This document shows positions 15,955 to 24,635 of a stretch of 64,000 bases of DNA, one piece after another. The position numbers were made by a program, and so were the translations under genes. The notes beneath the pieces were generated by a model, which saw nothing but the letters and a program-made list of their open reading frames with translations, searched no databases and was not told where the DNA came from. How positions within the stretch are numbered: the stretch's first letter is position 1; each line of letters starts with the position of its first letter. Origin of the DNA: JAUQQI01 sp042408785 (GTDB lineage: Bacteria > Chloroflexota > Dehalococcoidia > JAUQQI01); NCBI GenBank assembly GCA_042408785.1, contig JBHOQU010000127.1, positions 4,496-68,495 of the forward strand. The letters are read 5' to 3'.

Positions 15955-16939
15955 CCTCCCGGGTCGTCTCGAGCCGCCCGGAAAGGATGTAGGCCGGCAG
16001 GCCCGAGAGGATCAGGCTCCAGTAGCTGATGAGCCGGTCGGCCAGGGCCACGGTGACCGCCAGGTCCAGCGGTACGGCCAGGCTGAGCAGGCCGGCTACC
16101 CCCAGCTCCACCAGGCCGAGGCCCCCCGGAGTAAAGGGGACGGTGGTGAGGACCGAGTTGGCCAGGGCAGCAAAGACGATCATCGGCGGAACGATTTTCA
16201 ACCCCAGGGCCTGGGTAACCAGGGCGAGCCGACCCACCTCGCAGGCCCAGACGGCCGCCGTAAGGGCCAGGGTGACGGGCAGCCGCTTGAAACCTGCTCG
16301 GGTTCCGTACTCCAGCCGGAGGTAGATGTCGGCCAGCCTGGCCGGGAGCCGCCGGCGGATCCCCGGCCCGAGCCGGAAAAAGAGGCCGACGCCGACCAGG
16401 CCGGCGAGCAGCAGGAGGATGCCCAGGCCCCCGACTTCGGCCAGGGTCCGGCGAGAGACCGAGCCGATGAGGAAGACCGCCGAGGCGGCCAGGGCCGAGA
16501 CCACCACGACCAGGTCCAGGAGGCGCTCGATAAGCACGGTGCCCGCCGCCTCCGAGAAGCCTGAGGCGCCGTTGCGCTTTAGATGATAGGCCCGGTAAAG
16601 GTCGCCCAGCTTGGCGGGGAGCAGACAGTTGGCAAACCAGCTGGCCAGGATCACCACCGCCAGGTGCCAGGGTCCGGGGAGGGGTTTCGGGTCGGGGCCG
16701 ACCAGGTTGCCGAGGATAATCCGCCAGCGGATGCCCCGCAGGGGGAAGGTGGCGTAGTAGACGGCCACGGCCAGCAGAAAGAGGCCGAGGTTGGCCCCGC
16801 CTAGGGCCCGGAGGGCCTCGATAGGGCTGATGCCGGCCCCCCGAAAGAGGGCCAAAAGCAGGCCGAAGCCGACGGCCAGGGATATGTAGGTCCGCCACGA
16901 CTTTAGAATTCGGGGCAGGTCGGGGAACGACCCGTTCAT
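15926..16939 (-). CDS. Lysylphosphatidylglycerol synthase TM-region/UPF0104 flippase-like membrane protein
   Basis: A 337-residue polytopic membrane protein of the AglD/MprF N-domain type. About eight transmembrane helices are evident. Family blocks: FPLRGIRWRIILGN near residue 65, ANCLLPAKLGDLYRAYHLKRNG near 120-140, and the C-terminal TTVPFTPGGLGLVELGVAG. Members are implicated in moving or attaching lipid-linked sugars or aminoacyl-lipids. ATGA overlap with the O-antigen ligase-like gene upstream. A second member of the same family is encoded at 25975-26961, so the operon has two. Confidence 0.85.
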   Translation of the reverse strand: MNGSFPDLPRILKSWRTYISLAVGFGLLLALFRGAGISPIEALRALGGANLGLFLLAVAVYYATFPLRGIRWRIILGNLVGPDPKPLPGPWHLAVVILASWFANCLLPAKLGDLYRAYHLKRNGASGFSEAAGTVLIERLLDLVVVVSALAASAVFLIGSVSRRTLAEVGGLGILLLLAGLVGVGLFFRLGPGIRRRLPARLADIYLRLEYGTRAGFKRLPVTLALTAAVWACEVGRLALVTQALGLKIVPPMIVFAALANSVLTTVPFTPGGLGLVELGVAGLLSLAVPLDLAVTVALADRLISYWSLILSGLPAYILSGRLETTREVAADAGNSP

Positions 16940-18351
16940 GCCGAACCTCTGGGGCCGGGCCTCAGGGCCGCCGCCAGCCCGACGGTGAGGCCGAGCTGGA
17001 CCGGGAAGCCGGCCACAAACATGTTGTCGAAGACGTTATGGGTGGCGACGGCCACCACCCAACCGGCGACCACCCAGCCCAGGGGATTTTCCGGGTCCCG
17101 GCGGATGGCGGCCACGGCCGTGGCCATGAGCCCGGCCAGCAGGCCCAGGTGGGCCAGAAGACCCCCACCCCCGGTCTCGGCCAGGAGGTGGAGGTAATAG
17201 TTGTGGGCGTGGGTGGCCAGGGCCGGGAGGGTCTCCCAGCCCCGGACGGCAAAGGTCTCGTAGGCAACCCCGAAGTTCCCCGGCCCCACCCCTCGCAGGG
17301 GATTCTCGACGAACATGAACCAGGCCGCATACCAGTAGGCCATCCGCTCCAGGATGGCGTAGTTCTCCGGCCGCGGGGGCTCATAGCGGGGGTCGGGCAG
17401 GGTGAAATAGGCCGAGATGGGGGCCAGCCGCCCGGTAACCTCGGCCGGGAACAGCCCGTAGGCCAGAGCCGGCAGGCCGACCCCGATGGCCACGGCCAGG
17501 AGGGCCAGCAGACCCACCGTCGTCCGCCTCCCGGCCAGGCTCGTTACCCCGAGGCCGGCGGCCAGGCCGAGCCAGGCGGCCCGGGATAGGCTGAGAAGCT
17601 CCCCAAGGCCGGCCGCCCCGAGGGTAAGGAGGCACAGTACGACGTCGCCGAGCGACCCCCGTCGCAGGCGGTCCCGGAGCCAGACGTAGGCGGCCACCAT
17701 CCCCATGGTCAGGTAACCGGCATACGGGTTCGGCTGGCCAAAGGTGCCGTAGGCCCGCAGGGTCTCCCCGAAGATGAAGCCCAGGGGCCCCAGGCGCAGG
17801 ACCGACTGCATGAGCCCGAGGCCCCCTTCGATAAGGGCCAGGCCGAGCAGAAGCCGCAGGTACCACCTCTGCTGGGACTCCGTCAGGCCGGCCGAGGCCC
17901 CAACCAGGAGGGCCAGGGCGAAAAGGACCCACTTGGCAAGCTCTTTAAGGGCGAGGGGCACCGATTCCGCCGCCGGCAGGGCCCAGAAGAGGGCACCCAG
18001 AAAGACCAGGGCCGGCCAGAAGACCCCGGGCACCCGCAGCAGAGCCTGGCCCGCCCCCAGGCGGAAGAGCCAGGCCAGGGCGTAGACGGGCAGGACCACC
18101 TCGGCCGGGCCGACGGACACCTCGCCCAGGCGCAGGCTGAAAGGCATCGAAAGGGGGATGCTCAGGAGCACGGCCAGCAGGCCGATAAACGGCCACCGCA
18201 GGCATACGACCAGCAGACCCAGGCCACCGACCAGGGCCGCGGCCAGGCCGATGGGCAGAAAGGCCGCGGCGGCCAGCAGGACCGCCGCCAGGCCGATGGT
18301 CAACACCCGACCGGGTCGGGCGAGGCCGAGGGCGGAAGACGGGAAGGCCAT
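16936..18351 (-). CDS. O-antigen ligase/polymerase-like membrane protein (Wzy_C/WaaL family)
   Basis: A 471-residue integral membrane protein with about eleven predicted transmembrane helices. The Wzy_C domain includes RAAWLGLAAGLG near the middle, the large periplasmic loop LPDPRYEPPRPENYAILERM, and the family motif RGVGPGNFGVAYE followed by THAHNYYLHLLAETG, whose His-Asn pair is typical of WaaL/Wzy proteins. Members join or polymerise undecaprenyl-linked glycans outside the membrane. One of two such proteins in the cluster; which is ligase and which is polymerase cannot be told. ATGA overlap with the following flippase-like gene. Confidence 0.87.
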   Translation of the reverse strand: MAFPSSALGLARPGRVLTIGLAAVLLAAAAFLPIGLAAALVGGLGLLVVCLRWPFIGLLAVLLSIPLSMPFSLRLGEVSVGPAEVVLPVYALAWLFRLGAGQALLRVPGVFWPALVFLGALFWALPAAESVPLALKELAKWVLFALALLVGASAGLTESQQRWYLRLLLGLALIEGGLGLMQSVLRLGPLGFIFGETLRAYGTFGQPNPYAGYLTMGMVAAYVWLRDRLRRGSLGDVVLCLLTLGAAGLGELLSLSRAAWLGLAAGLGVTSLAGRRTTVGLLALLAVAIGVGLPALAYGLFPAEVTGRLAPISAYFTLPDPRYEPPRPENYAILERMAYWYAAWFMFVENPLRGVGPGNFGVAYETFAVRGWETLPALATHAHNYYLHLLAETGGGGLLAHLGLLAGLMATAVAAIRRDPENPLGWVVAGWVVAVATHNVFDNMFVAGFPVQLGLTVGLAAALRPGPRGSA

Positions 18352-18356
18352 GGGGC

Positions 18357-19316
18357 TCAGGTGGCGAGGCGTCCGGCCGCCAGCTCTTCCCAGTACCAGG
18401 CGACGGTCCGCCGCAGGCCCTCCTCAAGGCCGACGGTGGGCGACCAGCCTAGAACCTGTCGGGCCTTGGTGAGGTCCGGCCGGCGGCGGGCGATCTCCTC
18501 CGGGCGGGGGGGCAGGAAGACGATGGGGGCCGGGGTTCCGGTCAGGGCCTTGACCAGCCGAGCGACCTCAATGACGGGCCGCTCGTCGTCGTTGCCCAGG
18601 TTGAAAACCTCCCCGGCCAGGCCGGCCTTAAACCCGACCCGGACCAACCCCGCCACCAGGTCGGAAACGTAGCAGAAACTTCGGGTCTGAAGGCCGTCGC
18701 CGTAGACGGTGAGGGGCTCGTTGCGGAGGGCCTGACGGATGAAGTTGGGAATAACCCGGCCGTCGTCCACCCGGTTCCGGGGCCCGTAGGTGTTGAAGAT
18801 CCGGACGATCCGGACGTCCAGGCCGTATTTGCGGAAATAGGTTATGGTGAGGGCTTCGGCGAACCGCTTGCCCTCATCATAGGCGGCCCGGGGGCCCACC
18901 GGGTTTACGTGGCCCCAGTAGGTCTCGGGTTGGGGGTGGACCTCGGGATCGCCGTAAACCTCGGAGGTGGAGGCCAGGATGAACCGGGCTCCGGCGGCCC
19001 GGGCCAGCTCCAGCAGGTTGTAAGTCCCGGCGCTGTTAACCAGCATCGTTTCAACCGGGTACCGGCCGTAGTCCTCGGGGCTGGCCGGGCTGGCCAGGTG
19101 AAAGATAACGTCCGGGCTTTCGCCTTCCAGGCTTAAGGGCCTGACCACGTCGTGTTTCAGGAGGCGGCAGCGGCCCTGCCGGAGCAGGTGGCCGATGTTT
19201 TCCGGCCGGCCCGTCAGGAAGTTGTCCACAACCGTCACCTGGTGGCCGGCTTCGACCAGGCTTTCGACCAGGTGGGAGCCGATAAAGCCGGCCCCGCCGC
19301 TTACCAGTATTTTCAT
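18357..19316 (-). CDS. UDP-glucuronate decarboxylase (UDP-xylose synthase) family SDR
   Basis: Extended short-chain dehydrogenase of 319 residues. NAD-binding GGAGFIGSH is at 7-15. The UXS-specific HLASPASPEDY at 73-83 and GPRAAYDEGKR, with catalytic Tyr146 and Lys150, distinguish it from ordinary 4,6-dehydratases and epimerases. RIFNTYGPRNRVDDGRVIPNF and YGDGLQTRSFCYVSDLV are also diagnostic. Family members convert UDP-glucuronate to UDP-xylose with an enzyme-bound NAD. It would supply a pentose donor for the neighbouring glycosyltransferases. ATGA overlap with the upstream O-antigen ligase-like gene. Confidence 0.9.
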   Translation of the reverse strand: MKILVSGGAGFIGSHLVESLVEAGHQVTVVDNFLTGRPENIGHLLRQGRCRLLKHDVVRPLSLEGESPDVIFHLASPASPEDYGRYPVETMLVNSAGTYNLLELARAAGARFILASTSEVYGDPEVHPQPETYWGHVNPVGPRAAYDEGKRFAEALTITYFRKYGLDVRIVRIFNTYGPRNRVDDGRVIPNFIRQALRNEPLTVYGDGLQTRSFCYVSDLVAGLVRVGFKAGLAGEVFNLGNDDERPVIEVARLVKALTGTPAPIVFLPPRPEEIARRRPDLTKARQVLGWSPTVGLEEGLRRTVAWYWEELAAGRLAT

Positions 19317-20659
19317 TGCTTCACCCCGGCAAGTCTTACGCTGGCGAACATGAACCAGAAAAGGTAGGCCAGGTCGATGAGAAAATACGAGTTGTCAAAG
19401 AGGCCGTGAACCAGCAGGTCCGCCATGGCCGCCCCGCAAACGACCCCGGTCAGCCGTTCCGGCCCCTCGAAATGGGCCAGGTTAAGAACACGTCGCCAGA
19501 ATTCAAACTGCAAAAGAATCAGGGCCAAAACGCCCCCGATTCCGAGCCGCACCCAAAAGTCTAACACAATGTTGTGGGGGTGCGAAATATCGGGCTCCTG
19601 CCAGGCCTCCGGGGGCATGTACCGCTCCCGGTAAAGGTAAAGGAAATTGTCGAGGCCCACACCGGTCAGGGGCCGGTCCCGGATCATCCCAACGGCGGCC
19701 TCCCAGATGTAGAGGCGGCGCCGGGCGGTTTCGTCGGCCCCGAAGCGGCCCGGGGCCAGGGTAAAACCCAGGACCCCGACCAGGATCAGGGCGGCCAGGA
19801 GCACCAGGACGGCCACCCGGCGCCGGCGGGCCAGGAGGGCAAAGCCGGCGGCCAGGGCGGCGGCCAGGCCCAGCCAGGCCCCCCGGGAATAGGTGAGCCA
19901 GAGGGCCCAGAGGCCGGCGGCGGCCGTGAAGCCGGCCGCCAGTCGCCCCCATCTGCCCCACCCCGCCGCCAGCACCACGGCCGGGGGGATGAGCTTTCCC
20001 AGGTAAAGGGCGAGGGCATTGGGCGAATGGTAAATGGCCAGGGCCCGCTTTACGCCCCCGGTGGCCTCGGTTACCCCCACAAAGTAATAGTGATAAAGGG
20101 TGTAAAGGCCTACCACCGCCCCGGCCACCGTGAAACCCCCGAAGACCCAGCCCGTAAGCTCCCTGGGCCGCACCGTCTGGACGGCCAGAAAGTAAAAGAT
20201 CAGGGGCTCCAGAACCACCCGGCGGTACTCCCGAAGGGCCACGTGCCGGTACTCGGCCCAGAGCAGGGATAACGTCGCCGCCCCCAGCAGGACCAGGGGA
20301 CCGGCCGGCATTAGGGCCTGACGCAGGTCCCGGACAAGCTCCTCCGGACCCAACCGGCCGGTTGCCAGCCGGAGGGCCTGCCGACCGGCCCAGACGGCCG
20401 CGGCGGCCAAGATCAGGACCTCCGAGACAACGAACTCGGGGCCGCCGAACTGCTTCGGGAAACGGTAAAAGGGGCTCAGCCAGAGGACCCACCAGAGGGC
20501 GGCCGGAAGGTCCCGGGCGGCCCCGGCCATGAATATCCCCAGGCCCAGGGCGATGAGGGCCGGGTGCTGGCCGAAGTAAAAGAGGGCGATCCCCCAGCCC
20601 TGGACGGTCACCCAGAAAGGCCTATTCAAGCCTATAAACCAGGTGAACCGGCTTGCCAT
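19313..20659 (-). CDS. O-antigen ligase/polymerase-like membrane protein (Wzy_C family)
   Basis: A 448-residue membrane protein with about ten to twelve hydrophobic helices, the second Wzy_C homologue of the operon. Key blocks: TYSRGAWLGLAAALAAGF, then MIRDRPLTGVGLDNFLYLY and ISHPHNIVLDFWVRLG, carrying the His-Asn motif. It probably polymerises or ligates lipid-linked oligosaccharide on the outer face of the membrane. ATG at 20659 overlaps the GT39 gene by 38 bp. ATGA overlap with the UXS gene downstream. Confidence 0.87.
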   Translation of the reverse strand: MASRFTWFIGLNRPFWVTVQGWGIALFYFGQHPALIALGLGIFMAGAARDLPAALWWVLWLSPFYRFPKQFGGPEFVVSEVLILAAAAVWAGRQALRLATGRLGPEELVRDLRQALMPAGPLVLLGAATLSLLWAEYRHVALREYRRVVLEPLIFYFLAVQTVRPRELTGWVFGGFTVAGAVVGLYTLYHYYFVGVTEATGGVKRALAIYHSPNALALYLGKLIPPAVVLAAGWGRWGRLAAGFTAAAGLWALWLTYSRGAWLGLAAALAAGFALLARRRRVAVLVLLAALILVGVLGFTLAPGRFGADETARRRLYIWEAAVGMIRDRPLTGVGLDNFLYLYRERYMPPEAWQEPDISHPHNIVLDFWVRLGIGGVLALILLQFEFWRRVLNLAHFEGPERLTGVVCGAAMADLLVHGLFDNSYFLIDLAYLFWFMFASVRLAGVKQ

Positions 20660-22217
20660 CCCGCTGACGGGTGGTAAACTCTAAAACCGGCCGCCGGCCC
20701 AGGGCCGCGGCCGCCCGCTCAAACTCCGCCCGCCGGTCGTAAACGGTTGCCTCCGGGGCGTGGAAAAGATAGCGGGCGTTTGGAAAGCGGCCGGCGTAGC
20801 CGTAAAGCATATCCACAAGCTCCGGCGGGGCCTGGGGCTGGTAGAAGAAAAGCTCCACCGGGGTCACCCGGCCCCCCGTAAGCACCACCACCGGGGCGGC
20901 GATGCCCCAGTCGAGGGCAAAAACCGGCCGGTCGGGGTCGGCGGCAAGGTAGTCGGCCAGCCGGTAGATGGCGTCCGACATCCGCAGCCACCCGCCGGTC
21001 TCCGCCAGCGCCCGGTGGTAGTTTAGGTCGGCCGCCAGGTCGCCCAGACCGAGGCCGACGCCGGCCACAAGCACCAGCGCCGCCCGGAACGCCCGACCCC
21101 GCAAAAGGGCCCCGAGCCGGCAGACCACCCCGACGGTCACCAGTTGGGGAATTGGCATCAGCAGGTAAAGGTGGGTGGGCCAGAGGCCGGAGATGGTGAA
21201 GGCGCTCTGGGCGGTTACCAGCAGGATGATTCCGGCCAGCCCGGCCAGCAGCCGCCAGGACCCATCCCGCCGGTCCAGGGCCAGCCCACCGGCCAGGGCC
21301 GCCCCCAGGGCCCCCACCAGGACGGGGGGATAGGTCGGGTTGCCGAAGCGGCCGCCCAGGAACCAGAAATGGTCCCCCCGCACCAGGGCGAGCAGGTGGT
21401 CGAAGGCGGTGGCCAGGTTGTCAAGAACCCGCCAGTTTTCAATTCCGTAGCTGGTTCGCCAGAGGTTGGCGGCCACCACCTCGAGGGTTCCCCCCGACCG
21501 GAGGTTGTAATAGAGGGGCATCCAGGCCCCGACCAGGACGCCCAAGAGGCAGACGGCAAGCCGACCCGGTCTTAACAGCTCGCCGACAGCCTGGCCGGCC
21601 TTCGGCCCGGCCCGGACCCAGAGGTAAAGGCCCAGGACGGGGCCCCACCAGAGGAAGAGAAGCTTTACGCTCAGGCCGAGGCCGAAAAGGAGGGCCGTAA
21701 GGTACGCCCAGCGGGGCCGTCCGCTCTTAAGCCAATTATCCAGGCTCAGCAGGCTGGCCATGGCCAGCAGGCCGAGCAGGGAGCTCACGTGGACCCCCTG
21801 CCGGGTCCAGAAGACAAAGGAGGGGTGAACCGCCCCGAGCAGGACGGCCAGCCCGGCCGGGAAAGACCCCAGCCAGCGCCGACCTAAGACCGCGGCCAGG
21901 GCCAGGGTGACCATTCCCCCGGCGATGGGCAAAAGCCGGAGCTGAACAACCCCGACCCCCATCAGGCCGAACCAGGGGATGTATAGATACGTGCTCACAG
22001 CCCCCACGTAATCCATCACCATCACGGGCAGGCGCAGGCCGATAAGGTCGAGGCTTACGCCCCGGGCCGGCTCGACGGGTTTGCCGGCCAGGAGCCGGAC
22101 GGCCGGGACGGCGTCGGCGGCCTCGTCATAATAAAGACCCGGCAGGTCCGGCTGGGCCAGGGCCAAGCCCCAGAAGGCGATCAGGCCGGCGAGGGCCAGC
22201 ACGCGCCCGAAACTCAT
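20622..22217 (-). CDS. GT39/ArnT-like membrane glycosyltransferase
   Basis: A 531-residue GT-C fold protein with about eleven transmembrane helices. The first outer loop contains LPGLYYDEAADAVPAVRLL, matching the acidic DE motif of family 39 polyprenyl-phosphate-sugar-dependent transferases. The family-like TRQGVHVSSLLGLLAMASL sits in the third or fourth helix region. The C-terminal ~100 residues form a soluble, outward-facing domain. Likely decorates protein, lipid or glycan with a sugar from a polyprenyl-phosphate carrier; the acceptor is unknown. ATGA overlap with the glycosidase-like gene upstream. Confidence 0.8.
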   Translation of the reverse strand: MSFGRVLALAGLIAFWGLALAQPDLPGLYYDEAADAVPAVRLLAGKPVEPARGVSLDLIGLRLPVMVMDYVGAVSTYLYIPWFGLMGVGVVQLRLLPIAGGMVTLALAAVLGRRWLGSFPAGLAVLLGAVHPSFVFWTRQGVHVSSLLGLLAMASLLSLDNWLKSGRPRWAYLTALLFGLGLSVKLLFLWWGPVLGLYLWVRAGPKAGQAVGELLRPGRLAVCLLGVLVGAWMPLYYNLRSGGTLEVVAANLWRTSYGIENWRVLDNLATAFDHLLALVRGDHFWFLGGRFGNPTYPPVLVGALGAALAGGLALDRRDGSWRLLAGLAGIILLVTAQSAFTISGLWPTHLYLLMPIPQLVTVGVVCRLGALLRGRAFRAALVLVAGVGLGLGDLAADLNYHRALAETGGWLRMSDAIYRLADYLAADPDRPVFALDWGIAAPVVVLTGGRVTPVELFFYQPQAPPELVDMLYGYAGRFPNARYLFHAPEATVYDRRAEFERAAAALGRRPVLEFTTRQRDGKPVHLVYRLE

Positions 22218-23857
22218 GGGGTCCGGCGGGGAAGGAAGGTAAGCCCCAGGCCCAGGAAGCTGAGGGCGGCCAGGCCGGCACCCAGCAGGGCCGGCCGGTA
22301 GTCAGGCTCCTCCAGGAGCACCACGAAGGCGTCGATGCTCACCCTTTCACCGGGCCGGAGCTGGGGGACCGTAAGGGTCAGGCGGTGCTGGCCGTAAGGC
22401 AGGCCCCGGGCAATCGGGACGGGGCGGCCCGGGCCATCCGAGGCCAGGTCCACCCAGGTCTGGCCGGTGGGGTCGGCCGGCAGGCCCGAGACCGGGTGGC
22501 CGTCCAGCTGGACGTACACCCGGCCGGGGCCGGGTCCGGGCACCAGCTCAACCCCGGTTCCCCGGAAGTTAAAGACCAGCCGGGCTCCAGGGGTCCAAGA
22601 CTCCACGTAGCCCCGGGCGGAGGCTTCGTCGGACCGGACGTAGGCCCAGCGGCCCTCGGTCTGGACGGCCGGAGAGGTCTCCTGGTGCTCGCCCGGCAGG
22701 GCGAACTTGAACTCCTCGGAGAGCTGCTGAACGGCAAAGTAGAGGGGGCGGGGGGTGAAGTCCGGGTCCACCACCCGAAAGTAATACTCGGCGCTGTCCA
22801 GGGGGGAGATGTCCCCCACCTGCCGGAAGTACCAGAGGTTTATCACCCCGAGCCACTCCCACTGGCGGGCCAGGCGGACGGCCCGGACCGTGTAGGCGGC
22901 CTGCTCCTCTTCGGTCACCCGGCCCCAGTAGAGGCGAAAGGGCGGAAAGGTTGTGGGGGCGGCGTTCCAGCCGAACTCGTTAAGCCAGATGGGCTTGGCC
23001 CCGTCCCCGTTCCGGACCATAACCTCTCGCAGGAGCTTAAGCCGCTGGAAGTTCAGAACCCTCGGGTCGGGGGGGTCCTCCGGGGGGCGGTCGAAGCCGT
23101 AGGCATTGGCCATGAGGATGTCGAAATAGGGGGCGGCCCCGGCGGCGTACATCCCCTGAAGAAAATCGAGCTCATTTATCGCCTGGGCCGACCGCTCCAG
23201 GGTCTGGGCCAGGGGGGCGCTCAAGATGACCACGTTGGGGTCCACGGCCTTGGCCCGCTGGTAGGCGACTTTCAAAAGCTCGGTGTAGGCCACCGGGTCC
23301 GGCGGTCGGCCGCCCCACTCCCGGGCCAGGTTCGGCTCGTTCCAGATCTGGTAGTACTGGACCCGGCCCCGGTAGCGGGCCACGACCCGGGCCACGTAGT
23401 CGCCGAACTCGTTCAGGTCCCGGACCGGGTAGCGGGCGTTTTCGCCGCGGCTGCGGGCCCACTCCGGGGGCTGGTCGAGCCTGACGATGAGCCGCAGGCC
23501 GTACTGCTCCACCAGGTCGACGATCTCGTCGAACTTGTCCCACGTGCTCCGCCGGATCCGGTCGTCCCAGAAGAGGCCCTTTTGGGGCTCGATCTGGTCC
23601 CAGGGGAACATCTGCTTCACCCAGCCCAGCCCGGCCGCCCGGGCCATCCGGAGGGTCTCCCGCTTCTTCCAGGTCTCCACCTCCCGGTCCAGGAAAAAGT
23701 TGGCCCCCAGGGGGTTCACGTCGGTGAAGGGCAGGGGCCGGGCCTGGGCCTGGATTGCGGGGACCGGGTTTAACACCGGGTTAGGCAGCCACCAGGTGAG
23801 GCCCAGGCCCACCACCAGGCCGAGGAGGCAGAGCATCCGGGCGGTTCGGCGTCCCAT
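22214..23857 (-). CDS. Secreted clan-A glycoside hydrolase-like protein with C-terminal membrane anchor
   Basis: A 547-residue protein with an N-terminal signal or anchor helix (LCLLGLVVGLGLTWWL), a TIM-barrel of the cellulase/GH39-like clan A, a beta-rich domain from about residue 400 (GVELVPGPGPGRVYVQLDG), and a final transmembrane helix with a basic tail. Catalytic candidates are intact: acid/base Glu174 in YQIWNEPN and nucleophile Glu294 in WLNEFGW. I chose the ATG at 23857; an in-frame TTG at 23869 is possible. Inside a polysaccharide operon it probably trims or remodels the product. A related gene is at the right edge of the window (62741-64000). Confidence 0.83.
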   Translation of the reverse strand: MGRRTARMLCLLGLVVGLGLTWWLPNPVLNPVPAIQAQARPLPFTDVNPLGANFFLDREVETWKKRETLRMARAAGLGWVKQMFPWDQIEPQKGLFWDDRIRRSTWDKFDEIVDLVEQYGLRLIVRLDQPPEWARSRGENARYPVRDLNEFGDYVARVVARYRGRVQYYQIWNEPNLAREWGGRPPDPVAYTELLKVAYQRAKAVDPNVVILSAPLAQTLERSAQAINELDFLQGMYAAGAAPYFDILMANAYGFDRPPEDPPDPRVLNFQRLKLLREVMVRNGDGAKPIWLNEFGWNAAPTTFPPFRLYWGRVTEEEQAAYTVRAVRLARQWEWLGVINLWYFRQVGDISPLDSAEYYFRVVDPDFTPRPLYFAVQQLSEEFKFALPGEHQETSPAVQTEGRWAYVRSDEASARGYVESWTPGARLVFNFRGTGVELVPGPGPGRVYVQLDGHPVSGLPADPTGQTWVDLASDGPGRPVPIARGLPYGQHRLTLTVPQLRPGERVSIDAFVVLLEEPDYRPALLGAGLAALSFLGLGLTFLPRRTP

Positions 23858-23873
23858 GGCCGACCCCAATATA

Positions 23874-24635
23874 TCAGGGCGGGGCGGATTCCTTCAAACG
23901 TACCGCCGGCCTCTTAAAAGGAATTCCCGGCCTGCGGGGGAACGGCTCGGGAGTTTGGACTATTTTCTCCAGAACGATAAATATACGGTCTAAACCGTAC
24001 TCCCGACCGAAGGGCCCGAAGGTGCCGGCCGGCTCGGCCCCCAGCCGTCGGATGAAGGGCAGGGTCGGCGGCAGGTCAGGAAGGTCCGGGGGACCTTTCC
24101 AGTAGACGGCCCGGCCGCCGGGCCCCACCAGGGGCAGGGTGACCTCCACCAGGGTGGGGAGGCGCGCCACCGCCCGGGCCACCACCAGGGTCGCCCCCTC
24201 CCGGTAGGCCCGGTCCCGGCCCACGTCCTCGGCCCGCCTGGGAATCACCTTCACCCGGTCCAGGCCCAGCCTAGCCACAAGCTCGTTTAAAAACCTTGCC
24301 CGCTTAAGGCTCGACTCGATGAGCCACAGCTCGATTTCGGGGCAGACCAGACGGAGGGGCACACCGGGGAAGCCGGCGCCCGTGCCCACATCGGCCAGGA
24401 TGGTGCCGGCCCGGAGCAGCCCTTTAAACCCCGGAATCTCCAGGCAGAGGAGGGAATCGATGAAGTGGCGGATCTCCACCCCCGTCGGGTCGGTGACGGC
24501 CGTCAGGTTCACCCGCCGATTCCAGTCGAGGAGGAGCCGGCGGTACTCCCCGAAGGCCCCGAGCAGCTCCTCGGTCGGGCTCACACCGTGCTCGGCCAGG
24601 AACCGGCGCAGGCGGTCAAGGCCCCATTCAGCCAA
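23874..24635 (-). CDS. rsmG: 16S rRNA (guanine527-N7)-methyltransferase RsmG
   Basis: A 253-residue SAM methyltransferase that modifies G527 of 16S rRNA. Family marks: LLDWNRRVNLTAVTDP near 35-50, HFIDSLLCLE, motif I ILADVGTGAGFPGVPLRLVCP near 87-107, and the C-terminal SAM/RNA region ending FPRRPGIPFKRP. TTG start at 24635 overlaps the oxidoreductase stop by 8 bp. Usually rsmG sits near mnmG or parA; here it is embedded in a polysaccharide operon, which is unusual but the protein looks fully functional. Confidence 0.93.
   Translation of the reverse strand: MAEWGLDRLRRFLAEHGVSPTEELLGAFGEYRRLLLDWNRRVNLTAVTDPTGVEIRHFIDSLLCLEIPGFKGLLRAGTILADVGTGAGFPGVPLRLVCPEIELWLIESSLKRARFLNELVARLGLDRVKVIPRRAEDVGRDRAYREGATLVVARAVARLPTLVEVTLPLVGPGGRAVYWKGPPDLPDLPPTLPFIRRLGAEPAGTFGPFGREYGLDRIFIVLEKIVQTPEPFPRRPGIPFKRPAVRLKESAPP

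Noticed and set aside
22385..23773. 462-codon plus-strand open frame opposite the glycosidase-like gene
   Set aside because: Composition is typical of an antisense frame in GC-rich DNA (Gly/Pro/Val/His repeats) and no recognisable motif is present.
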